The notes below the pieces were generated by a model. The model saw nothing but the letters and a program-made list of their open reading frames with translations. It was not told the DNA's origin and did no database searches. A stretch of 42,075 nt of DNA. Source: Aeromicrobium sp. (GTDB lineage: Bacteria; Actinomycetota; Actinomycetes; Propionibacteriales; Nocardioidaceae). Made by a program: the position numbers and the translations under genes. Of this stretch, positions 7,551-16,112 are shown one piece after another. The stretch is taken from the NCBI GenBank assembly GCA_025965115.1, contig JAOPXO010000097.1, positions 1 to 42,075 on the forward strand, read 5' to 3'. The stretch's first letter is position 1. Each line of letters begins with the position of its first letter.

Positions 7551-10097
7551 TCAGCGTGTCACCGAGCTGCATGAGCCGCCGGCATCGATCGTGATCCCGT
7601 GTACGGCGTGCTCGGCCCGCGCGCGGCCATAGTTCCAGCCCAGCCAGTCGTCGTCGGGGCGTACGTACCTCGCCAATGCGCAGCCCCGATCGGCCTCCGG
7701 CAGGCGGGAGAGCACAGGTGCGGCATCCAGGGAGAGCCCGGAAAGGTAGTGCCAGTCGACCTTGCCCGTCGACTCATACCGATCGATGTTGTGGTGGGCG
7801 ATCCAGGCATCGGGGTTGATCGCGGCCAGGCCCAGCAGCATTGCCGCCGAGCTCACCAGGGCCATGCGTGGCAGCCAGCCGCCATTCAGGGCGACTCCGG
7901 CGAGCAGGACACCGATCACCACCAGGCCGAGCCAACCCTCGAACACATCCACCAGCAATCGCAGCCGGGTGAATCCGTACGCCTCCTGGTAGAGGTGCAT
8001 CCGGTACAGCGCTGACGCCACGACGACCAGGGCCAGCGCACACAACAGACCCAGTGCGCCGCGCAGCCAGAGGCGATCTGAGCCAGTCTCCACGGGGGCC
8101 TTGCGGGAGGCGGCCCATACGACGAGGAGGGTCAACACGGTTGCCACCGTCAGCTGCCCGAACCCCTGGTGGACGTACTCGGCGTAGGTCAAACCGGTCG
8201 TCCGGCGAAGATAGCCGTGGCCGCCGAAGAAGACTGTCACCTGCGCGATCAGGAAAAGCAGAAAGACCAGATCGACAAGGACCACCGGCGCCAGCCATTC
8301 GTACCGCTGCTGGACCGGTCGACGCGTACCGGCCGGCAGCGGGATCGCCGGGGGGTTGAGCGCCATGTACGAGGCGGCGAGGACCACGCCGCCGATGGCC
8401 ACAGCGACGAAAGTGCGAAGGACGAACGTGTCAACGCTGAGATCGGGAATCACGTCGCCGGCCCATTCGGAGAAGACCGCATCGGCAGAGGCGAAGAGGA
8501 GCCCGAACACGATCAGCCCGGTGACGGAGAGGAGCGCGGTGCGGGCAATCGCGGGAGCTCGGCCCGTGCCGGCAAACCTGCGCACGGTCCGGCCGAGCCA
8601 CGGCATGCCGCGAAGGCCGGCCAATGGTGCCGAAACAGCCGCGACCGCGAAGTCGGGAAGGCTGCGACCACGTGCGATCCCGACCGCGCAGAGCAGACCG
8701 CCGATCAGCAGGCAGGGCACCGCGATCCAGTCGGCATCGCGGAGTACGACCGGAATCGAGAGCGCGACACAGAGCACGGCACAGCTGATCGTGAAGGGAT
8801 CGCGCCGATTCTTCGCCGCATGAAAGACCGTCGCACCTGCGGCCATCAGGACAACGAATGTGCCCAGCCCGAGGTCGTGCTTGGGGATCACCAGCCCAGC
8901 GAGGACGCCAACACCTACGCAGGCGAGCAGGACGTTGACACGCGTCGGCAGCTCAGTCTCGGGCCAGTAGCTCCCGAAGAGTGCAGCGACCGACGGCGCG
9001 GCTGTCTCGGAATAGATCGGGCGGGGTGGCGGTGCCTGGGTCGTGGGCATGGTGTTCTCCTTGGGCATGGTGGAATGGCCGGGGACGATCGGCTCGATCG
9101 GCAGGATGGCGCGCACCCGCGCACCGCGGCTGCCCTCGACAGGGTCGACGAAGCCGATCGAACCCTGGTGCAGGTCTGTCACCCAGCGCGCGATTGCCAG
9201 GCCGAGGCCCGTCCCGCCGGTCGCGAGTCCGGTCTGGTCGGAAAGGGTGCCGAAGCGTTCGAATACCTGATCGCGGTTCTCAGGGGCGATGCCCGGGCCC
9301 TGGTCGGCGACTTCGAGCCACCACTCGTGTTCAGCGCCAGCTCCGGAAATTGTCACGGTGCTGCCCGACGGGCTGTGGCGTGCCGCATTGTCGAGCAGGT
9401 TCGCCACGAGCTGGTGCAGTCGAGCCGGGTCCCCGCGGACGGTCAGGTCCGCGGGTTGCACGTGGACCTCGTATGCCACCGAGTGGGCCCTGACAGCGGC
9501 CTCAGCGACGGCTCGTTCGAGCAGATCAGCGACCTGGATGGGCTTGAGGGCGAGTGGCGTGACCCCCGCCTCGACCCGGGACAGGTCGAGCAGGTCCTCG
9601 ACCAACCGACCGAGTCGCTCAGCCTGGTCGAGCGCTGCCCGCAAGCCAGCCGGATCGGGTTCGGCGACGCCATCGACGAGGTTCTCGAGGACGACACAGA
9701 GCGCGGCGAGCGGCGTACGAAGCTCATGGGAGACATTCGCGACGAGCTCTCGACGCTGCCGGTCGACGGTGGCGAGGTCGTCGGCCATTGAGTTGAACGC
9801 TTCCGCGAGCTGGCCGACCTCGTCGCTGGCAGTGGTGTGGACACGTCCGGAGTAATCGCCGCGTGCCATCTGGCGAGCGACCTGGGTCATCTGCCGCAGC
9901 GGCGACGTCATCCCAGTGGCGAGCAGCTGGGTCACCCCGAGCGCCATCAGGATCGTCACCGGAATGCTCAACCAGGGCGCGACGCCCGAACTCACGGTCG
10001 CGAGTATCGCGGCCACGGCGACACTGACCGCCACCAGCACTCCGAGCTTGAGCTTGACCGAGCTGATCCGATCGAGTGGGCCGCGTGGCTCGCTCAT
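7551..10097 (-). CDS. Sensor histidine kinase continuous in frame with a C-terminal multi-TM DUF4153/DUF4173-like domain
   Basis: Kinase part: VANVSHELRTPLAALCVVLENL, N-box LVANLLDNAARHS, GTGLGLAIARWV. From MPTTQAPPPRP (start codon 9050): many TM helices ending NPDAWIAHHNIDRYESTGKVDWHYLSGLSLDAAPVL. Start at MSEPRG (10097) with ATGA overlap to the response regulator. Confidence 0.85.
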   Translation of the reverse strand: MSEPRGPLDRISSVKLKLGVLVAVSVAVAAILATVSSGVAPWLSIPVTILMALGVTQLLATGMTSPLRQMTQVARQMARGDYSGRVHTTASDEVGQLAEAFNSMADDLATVDRQRRELVANVSHELRTPLAALCVVLENLVDGVAEPDPAGLRAALDQAERLGRLVEDLLDLSRVEAGVTPLALKPIQVADLLERAVAEAAVRAHSVAYEVHVQPADLTVRGDPARLHQLVANLLDNAARHSPSGSTVTISGAGAEHEWWLEVADQGPGIAPENRDQVFERFGTLSDQTGLATGGTGLGLAIARWVTDLHQGSIGFVDPVEGSRGARVRAILPIEPIVPGHSTMPKENTMPTTQAPPPRPIYSETAAPSVAALFGSYWPETELPTRVNVLLACVGVGVLAGLVIPKHDLGLGTFVVLMAAGATVFHAAKNRRDPFTISCAVLCVALSIPVVLRDADWIAVPCLLIGGLLCAVGIARGRSLPDFAVAAVSAPLAGLRGMPWLGRTVRRFAGTGRAPAIARTALLSVTGLIVFGLLFASADAVFSEWAGDVIPDLSVDTFVLRTFVAVAIGGVVLAASYMALNPPAIPLPAGTRRPVQQRYEWLAPVVLVDLVFLLFLIAQVTVFFGGHGYLRRTTGLTYAEYVHQGFGQLTVATVLTLLVVWAASRKAPVETGSDRLWLRGALGLLCALALVVVASALYRMHLYQEAYGFTRLRLLVDVFEGWLGLVVIGVLLAGVALNGGWLPRMALVSSAAMLLGLAAINPDAWIAHHNIDRYESTGKVDWHYLSGLSLDAAPVLSRLPEADRGCALARYVRPDDDWLGWNYGRARAEHAVHGITIDAGGSCSSVTR

Positions 10098-10780
10098 ATC
10101 GTCTCGAGGGCATAGCCGACGCCATGAACCGTACGCACGCGTTCGGTGCCGATCTTCGACCGCAGCGCCTTGACATGGCTGTCCACGGTGCGCGTCCCCG
10201 AGGCTCCCGGCCAGCCCCATACGTCGGCCAGCAGCTTCTCCCTGGTCAGCACCTGACCCGGCGTCGCGGCCAGGCATACGAGCAGGTCGAACTCCGTCGC
10301 GGTGAGATGCACCTCCACCTCACTGAGCCAGACCCGGCGCGCACCGGCGTCGATCCGCAGTCTGCCCAACTCGACAGCTCGTGAGCCGGCCAGCTCGACG
10401 GCTCGGTCGACGCGGCGCAGCAACGCATTGATCCGGGCGACGAGCTCGCGCATCCGGAACGGCTTTGTCAGGTAGTCGTCCGCACCGACTCCCAGCCCGA
10501 CCAAGATGTCGGCTTCGTCATCGCGGGCGGTGACCATCATGACGGGCACCGGGCGCTGAGCCTGGATCCGACGGCATACTTCGTGACCGTCATAGCCCGG
10601 CAGCATGATGTCGAGCACGACCAGATCGGGGCTCGACGCGCCGAACAGCTCAACTGCTCCAGGGCCGTCCCAGGCTTGCACGACCTCGAATCCCTCGGCC
10701 CTCAGGCGGTCGGTGATCGCCTGGTTGATGACGGGCTCATCTTCGACGACCAGGATCGTACGGGCTGGGCTCGTGCTCAT
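10094..10780 (-). CDS. OmpR-family response regulator
   Basis: ILVVEDEPVINQAIT, GVGADDYLTKPFRMREL, RTVDSHVKALRSKIG...RTVHGVGYAL. Confidence 0.93.
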   Translation of the reverse strand: MSTSPARTILVVEDEPVINQAITDRLRAEGFEVVQAWDGPGAVELFGASSPDLVVLDIMLPGYDGHEVCRRIQAQRPVPVMMVTARDDEADILVGLGVGADDYLTKPFRMRELVARINALLRRVDRAVELAGSRAVELGRLRIDAGARRVWLSEVEVHLTATEFDLLVCLAATPGQVLTREKLLADVWGWPGASGTRTVDSHVKALRSKIGTERVRTVHGVGYALETI

Positions 10781-10856
10781 GTTTCGACCCTAGGGCGGTC
10801 TCTGGCCGGGAACGGTCGTCAACTCGTGAAGATTCTGTGCAGATCAGTGGAGACCT

Positions 10857-12617
10857 TCACGAGGCTGCCGGGCTCAGTGGGATCACCGCGACCACGCGGC
10901 CGCCCTCCTCACAGGGGGCGGCCGTCAGCGTGCCACCAACCTGCTCGACTCGTTCGCGCATCGACGACATGCCGACGCCAGGCCGCCACGCGCCAGCACC
11001 TCGGCCGTCGTCCTGCACGCTGAGCCGCAAGGCCCCTCCGTCGACGCCGAGCTTCACGTGGGCGGCGGTCGCCGTGGCGTGGCGGGCCACATTCGTCAGG
11101 GCCTCGACGATCACGCGGTATGCGGTGACCTCGACGGCTGCCGACATGTCGGGTAGCCGATCGGGAGCGGAGATGGTCACCCGAAGTGACGATCCGCCGT
11201 CGGTGTGGAGCGCGGAGGTCTGCTGTCGAAGAGCGCCGACAAGTCCCAGCTCATCCAGCGCGGGAGGGCGCAGCCCTTCGACGAGCCGCCGGACCTCCGC
11301 GATCGCCGATGTCGTGTCGCCGCGCAGTCGCTCGAGCAGCGCATCTGCTCTAGCGGGATCGCTCTGAAGCTGATTGCGAGCTGCGTCCGTCGCGAATGCG
11401 ACTCCGGTGAGAGTCGGGCCGAGACCGTCATGGAGATCGCGACGCAACCGACGGCGCTCATCCTCGATCGCCGAGATCGCGGCGCCACGCGAGTCCTTCA
11501 ACTCTGCCGCAAGGGCCTGCGCACGCAGGGTCTGCGCGAGCAGAGGTGCCACGATGCGCAAGACCTGCTCGTCACCCGGAGCCAGGGAGATATCGCCAGC
11601 GCGGAGCCCGACCACCACCTCGCCGACGTCGTCACCGCCCAGCTGCAGAGGCAGGGTGCGCGTGTGGGTCACCTCGGTGCCGGACGTAGCCAGCGTGCGG
11701 CCATCCGCTCGCAGAGATGCATACGGAAGAACGAGCGCCTCACGAATGGCCTGCAGTGCGAGGACGGGATCATCACCAATGCGATCCACCACGCGAGTCG
11801 CAGCGCGAAGCGGATCAGGTCGGTCGCCGAACAGGAGCTGATCGACGACACCACGAAGCAGCATCTGCAACGGTCGGACGCCGAACGCCAGTACCGCGCA
11901 GATCACGATCGTCGGTGGGGACTCCAGCGGACGTCCGCGGAGCTGTTCGATCCCGGAGGTCACGCCGACGGCACACGCGACATACGTGGTCAGCACGGTC
12001 GCGGCGACGACTGTCCTGGTGACCAGTCCGCGAACGTCGACGAGATCGGGCCGCAGGGCACCGACGACCATCGCGGGCGGGCCGATCGCGAGAACGCAGA
12101 CTGTGAACGGGAGAACGATCGTGTCCGTACCCCGCGCGGACGAGATGAGGAATCCGGCAAATCCCACGGCCAGACCGGCACCGATCCACGCCAGCGAGCT
12201 CCACGTCAGCGCGCGGCGTTCGTCGTCGCTCCCGCGTTCGTACGCCCACCAGATGTGCAGGAGAACCGCGCTGACGATCACATAGCTCATCGGCTCCACC
12301 GCCGCCGCCCACAAGACACTCACGGCACCAGCACCCAGCACGGTGACGATCAGCACGAAGGACAGCGGGTCCTTCCAGTCCGTACGCGGATAGACGACCA
12401 GTGCGGCAGGCACGATGAGGCACGCCGCCGCCCGGAACGCGAAGGGGGCCGCATCGTTGAGGTCCAGACCGAGAAGGGCGGTTCCGGCGAGGATCCCGAG
12501 CCCACCAACGAGCAGGGCCGCGCCCGAGGCGCGAGCCTGTGAGCCGTGCAGGATGAACCAGCCCGACACCGCCGCCACCAGGCCGAAGACGATCGCGGCG
12601 ACCTCGGACGCGGTCAC
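10857..12617 (-). CDS. NarL-type sensor histidine kinase (HisKA_3) with N-terminal polytopic region
   Basis: EDERRRLRRDLHDGLGPTLTG H-box, EALTNVARHATAT, DDGRGAGAWRPGVGMSSMRERVEQVGG. Confidence 0.92.
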   Translation of the reverse strand: MTASEVAAIVFGLVAAVSGWFILHGSQARASGAALLVGGLGILAGTALLGLDLNDAAPFAFRAAACLIVPAALVVYPRTDWKDPLSFVLIVTVLGAGAVSVLWAAAVEPMSYVIVSAVLLHIWWAYERGSDDERRALTWSSLAWIGAGLAVGFAGFLISSARGTDTIVLPFTVCVLAIGPPAMVVGALRPDLVDVRGLVTRTVVAATVLTTYVACAVGVTSGIEQLRGRPLESPPTIVICAVLAFGVRPLQMLLRGVVDQLLFGDRPDPLRAATRVVDRIGDDPVLALQAIREALVLPYASLRADGRTLATSGTEVTHTRTLPLQLGGDDVGEVVVGLRAGDISLAPGDEQVLRIVAPLLAQTLRAQALAAELKDSRGAAISAIEDERRRLRRDLHDGLGPTLTGVAFATDAARNQLQSDPARADALLERLRGDTTSAIAEVRRLVEGLRPPALDELGLVGALRQQTSALHTDGGSSLRVTISAPDRLPDMSAAVEVTAYRVIVEALTNVARHATATAAHVKLGVDGGALRLSVQDDGRGAGAWRPGVGMSSMRERVEQVGGTLTAAPCEEGGRVVAVIPLSPAAS

Positions 12618-13258
12618 GACCCGCCGAGCCCGCCCTGGCGAGCGCGAACGATCGCGGCCGAGCGATCGGCAACTGCCAGCTTCACGAAGATCGACGAAAT
12701 ATGGTTGGCGATCGTCTTGGGTGAGAGGAACAGCTCGTCGGCAATTGCCTGATTGCGGCGACCGGCGGCCACGAGGTTGAGCACCTCGCGCTCCCTCGCG
12801 GTCAGCTCGGGGAACGGGTCAGCCGATGCCGGTGGCGCGGCGAAGTAGCCGAGGACACGTTGGGCGACGCCCGGGCTGAAGATGGCCTCGCCGGCAACAA
12901 CGGCACGGATCGCCCGATCGATCTCCTCCTGCTCGGCGCCCTTGAGCAGATAGCCCTGTGCTCCGGCGCGCATCGCGGCGAAGACCGTGTCGTCATCGTC
13001 AAACATGGTGAGCACAAGGACAGCCGTGCCGGGCACTGCCGCACGCACGCGTCTGGTGGCCTCTATTCCGTCGAGCCCAGGCATCCGGATGTCGATCAGC
13101 ACGACATCCGGGGTATTCAGCTGGGTCTCCCTGACGGCCTCCTCGCCGTCGGTTGCCTCAGCCACGACCTCGTAGCCCGGCAACGACTCCAAGAGGGCGC
13201 GAAGTCCGCTGCGTACGACGGGGTGGTCGTCGGCCAGGACAACGCGGATTGGCTCCAT
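12614..13258 (-). CDS. LuxR/NarL-family response regulator
   Basis: VVLADDHPVVRSGLRALLES receiver; LTAREREVLNLVAAGRRNQAIADELFLSPKTIANHISSIFVKL HTH; ATGA overlap with kinase. Confidence 0.94.
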   Translation of the reverse strand: MEPIRVVLADDHPVVRSGLRALLESLPGYEVVAEATDGEEAVRETQLNTPDVVLIDIRMPGLDGIEATRRVRAAVPGTAVLVLTMFDDDDTVFAAMRAGAQGYLLKGAEQEEIDRAIRAVVAGEAIFSPGVAQRVLGYFAAPPASADPFPELTAREREVLNLVAAGRRNQAIADELFLSPKTIANHISSIFVKLAVADRSAAIVRARQGGLGGS

Positions 13259-13322
13259 GTGCCGATTGTCCTGCCTCGGAGGTCGTTTTGACCCGGGATC
13301 TGGCACCTGTACGACCCGGGAG

Positions 13323-13335
13323 TTGTCCCGGACAA
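13323..13335. promoter_or_regulatory. Candidate operator palindrome TTGTCCCGGACAA
   Basis: TTGTC-CCG-GACAA in the divergent region between the NarL-type regulator and the small membrane ORF. Confidence 0.35.
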
Positions 13336-13411
13336 TGGGGAGCACGGCCCGGTACGTCCGGCGCCCACACGGATGAGTGTGGTCTCACCACCACCCATCG
13401 AAGGAGTCACC

Positions 13412-13804
13412 ATGACTACCACCACCGCCACAACGGGATGGACCACGAAGAACAAGGTCGGCCTTGGCCTCGCGGTCTTCTACGGCATCGTCAACATCCC
13501 CAGCTTTCTGGAAGCGGCCGACCCTGGCGAGGATGGACCGCCGCTGTCGATCATGATCGTCTGCTCGATCCTTGGCGTCGTCGCAGCTGTCGCCGGCGTC
13601 ATCGCCTGGCGGAACCGCAGCCGAGCGGCGGCACGTCTCACGGCCGCCAGCGTCATCATCATCACGCTGACGTCGCTGCCGGCGTTTTTCGTCGACGTGC
13701 CGGCCGCGGTCAAGATCCTGGTCGCGGTCAGCGTGCTGCTCACCGTCGCCATCGTCATCTTGATGTTCTCGCCGGCCAAGCGGTCCTCCGCAGTGCAGGG
13801 CTGA
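13412..13804 (+). CDS. Small four-TM-type membrane protein
   Basis: GAAGGAG then ATG; hydrophobic segments; divergent from the NarL-type regulator. Confidence 0.65.
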   Translation: MTTTTATTGWTTKNKVGLGLAVFYGIVNIPSFLEAADPGEDGPPLSIMIVCSILGVVAAVAGVIAWRNRSRAAARLTAASVIIITLTSLPAFFVDVPAAVKILVAVSVLLTVAIVILMFSPAKRSSAVQG

Positions 13805-13813
13805 GGTGCCGAC

Positions 13814-14110
13814 ATGATCGCCATCGTCACCGTCCTGCTTGCGTTCCCGCTGGGCTTCTTCCTGAGGTCCCACCTCGCGGCCAACACCGCGTTTGCCATC
13901 GCCTATCTCTGGGCCTTCACGTTCCAGGGCGTCTACCTGACGCGGATGTGGGTCGGCGGGGACAACTCGGCCATCCCCAAGGATCCGGACACCATTCCGG
14001 TCGCGTATGGCCTGGTCTGCGCCGCGATCTTTGTTGTCGGGTTCGGCCTGGTCGCTCTCGGTCGCCGCGTGGGCGCACGTCGTCGGTCACGGATTCCAGT
14101 GACCGTCTGA
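13814..14110 (+). CDS. Small membrane protein
   Basis: 98 aa hydrophobic ORF (IAIVTVLLAFPLGFFLRS...), 9 bp after the previous stop. Confidence 0.6.
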   Translation: MIAIVTVLLAFPLGFFLRSHLAANTAFAIAYLWAFTFQGVYLTRMWVGGDNSAIPKDPDTIPVAYGLVCAAIFVVGFGLVALGRRVGARRRSRIPVTV

Positions 14111-14124
14111 CTGTCGTACCAATC

Positions 14125-14152
14125 GAGCCCGGCTCTCATCGAGAGCCGGCTC
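14125..14152. terminator. Bidirectional terminator hairpin between convergent genes
   Basis: GAGCC(C)GGCTCT-CATCG-AGAGCCGGCTC between stops at 14110 (+) and 14169 (-). Confidence 0.7.
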
Positions 14153-14168
14153 GTCTGGCGTGCGCCGA

Positions 14169-15143
14169 TCAGTCGTCGAGGGTCGAGCGCAGCAGCCGTA
14201 GGCGGTACTGCGTCCACGCCGCGTAGGCCAGCGACCCTCCGCAGACCAGCGCCCCAAGTACGACCAGCACCCCGGCGGGCACGTAGACACCCTGACGATC
14301 GTCCTCGCTGAAGCCGGCGTCACGGGTGGCCGTGGTCGTGCTGCCGGCGGCCGCATTCGACCCGGCAGGGTCTGTGAACGGGTTGGCGGCCGCCGCACTG
14401 GGGTTGCTCGAAACTGTCGGCGCGCCGTTGGCCGCGAGGCCAGCGGTTGTCGTCGAGCCGTCCGAGGGGGACGAGGCCGAGCCACCGATCGCGATCGAGG
14501 CGAACTTCGGTGGCGTGCCTGAGCTGGCGCAGGCGAGGTAGAAGTTCGCGCTCAACAGGGCGCCGGACGCTTGGGCGGCTGCGGTGAAGGCCACCGATCC
14601 GGGGCTCGCGAAGTAGGGGTTCTTGAAGAGACCCCCGTGCGGCATGGCCAGTGCGATCGAACCTTTCGAGCCGGACGGCACGCTGAAGGCCGGGAATGTG
14701 AGCGGAGCGCGCACGACCAGAGGATTCGACACCTTCACATTCGGTGTCTGCCAGCGGTCGGCTCGGAACGACGCGGTCTTGCCGTTCATCGTCAGCGCGA
14801 TCGTGATGGTGTCGGAGTAACCGTTGGCGCTGTCGACCAGTGTCTTGGCGTAGGTCGCCAGCTCCTCGGGGAACTGCAGGCTCAACGTCCCGCGGAGGGC
14901 AACGCTCTGACCCGCTTGGACGGAGGTCGGAACGTTGAGCTGAATCGACAGCTGCATGCTTGACGTCAGGATCGGCTTCTTGCTCGGCTTGTCACTCTCG
15001 GCGACCTGGCAGGTGTACTGGTACTGCCCGGTGACCGAGCGCGTGGCTGCCTGCGCCTCGCCGGGGATGAGCACGACACCGACGGCCACGCAGAGCAGGC
15101 CCGAGGCGACAAGCAGGCTGGTCAGTCGTCCGCGCAGGTTCAT
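14169..15143 (-). CDS. Secreted, C-terminally membrane-anchored beta-rich protein (DUF6801-like), paralog B
   Basis: Signal peptide, YQYTCQV Cys, Ser/Ala/Thr linker, C-terminal TM and Arg-containing tail; ATGA overlap with upstream paralog. Confidence 0.7.
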   Translation of the reverse strand: MNLRGRLTSLLVASGLLCVAVGVVLIPGEAQAATRSVTGQYQYTCQVAESDKPSKKPILTSSMQLSIQLNVPTSVQAGQSVALRGTLSLQFPEELATYAKTLVDSANGYSDTITIALTMNGKTASFRADRWQTPNVKVSNPLVVRAPLTFPAFSVPSGSKGSIALAMPHGGLFKNPYFASPGSVAFTAAAQASGALLSANFYLACASSGTPPKFASIAIGGSASSPSDGSTTTAGLAANGAPTVSSNPSAAAANPFTDPAGSNAAAGSTTTATRDAGFSEDDRQGVYVPAGVLVVLGALVCGGSLAYAAWTQYRLRLLRSTLDD

Positions 15144-16099
15144 GATCGTCTCCTCGTATCTGGGTCAAGGGTCGCTCCCCCGGCGGCGAGCTGCATGAGC
15201 CGAAGGCGATGCCGGAGACTCACGGTGTACAGGACGGCTCCGATCGGCAGCATCAAACCGACCACCACGAGACTCCAGGCCGGTAGGAAAACACCGCTGT
15301 GCCGTGTGCTCGGCGGTATCGCCTCGAACACCGGACGGGTCTGGGCCTCGGTGGACGATGCCTGGGGGCTCGCGTCGGCAGGCGGCAGGGCGTCCTGGCT
15401 GGGTGCCGACAACGCGGGACCACCCGGGACGCTCCCGCCGGCACCACCCAGCGACGACGAAGCGTCGGCGGTCACCGGGATGCGCGTTATCAACGGAGCC
15501 GTGTCCGTGTTGCTGAGGACACAGGCCATCGAGCGCTTGTGGATGAGGCCGGTCTGACTGAGCACGGCGGTGAACGCCACCTTTGCCGGGGACTTGGCCA
15601 CGGTGTTGGGCTGGGTGGCCGCCGAGGGCAGTGACAGGACCACGTCGCCCTTGGCGCTCGCGGGCACCTTGTATGCCGGCAGCACGACCTTCGCCGTCAC
15701 GGAGAATGGCTTGAGTGGCTTGACGGCGGGGACTTCCGGCGCCTCTACCGAGCGCGCGGAGATCCGGTCGGTGTGCCCGGCGGTCTCGGCGGAAATCCCG
15801 AAGTCGGCCGATGCCACGCCGATCTTGCTGGCCAACAACAGCTGGGTCTGGATCGAGGTCTGAGCCGTGAAGCCGAACGTGACGGATCCGGACAGCTGCA
15901 GGGTCTGGCCCGGCTTCACCGAATCGGGCGCGTTGCCCAGGGCCAGGGTCACGGTGACGGGGGCGTTGCCCCCCGCGGTCAGGTTGCAGCTGTAGTTGGC
16001 TGTGCCCGACGTCCCTTCTCCGGCCGCCATCGCCGAAGGGGCCGGCAGCAGCAGCCCGACCGCCAGGGCCGCGCCGCCGAGGCGCAGTGATCGACTCAC
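15140..16099 (-). CDS. Secreted, C-terminally membrane-anchored beta-rich protein (DUF6801-like), paralog A
   Basis: Signal peptide, ANYSCNLT, VKPGQTLQLSGSVTF, VAFTAVLSQTG...MACVLS aligning with paralog B; Pro/Ser linker; C-terminal TM then RHRLRLMQL. Confidence 0.7.
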   Translation of the reverse strand: MSRSLRLGGAALAVGLLLPAPSAMAAGEGTSGTANYSCNLTAGGNAPVTVTLALGNAPDSVKPGQTLQLSGSVTFGFTAQTSIQTQLLLASKIGVASADFGISAETAGHTDRISARSVEAPEVPAVKPLKPFSVTAKVVLPAYKVPASAKGDVVLSLPSAATQPNTVAKSPAKVAFTAVLSQTGLIHKRSMACVLSNTDTAPLITRIPVTADASSSLGGAGGSVPGGPALSAPSQDALPPADASPQASSTEAQTRPVFEAIPPSTRHSGVFLPAWSLVVVGLMLPIGAVLYTVSLRHRLRLMQLAAGGATLDPDTRRRS

Positions 16100-16112
16100 G
16101 CTGCTCTCCTTC

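Noticed and set aside
8169-9791. Long + strand ORF (540 aa) opposite the kinase-DUF gene
   Set aside because: Antisense shadow of a well-supported minus-strand gene; no recognisable domain.
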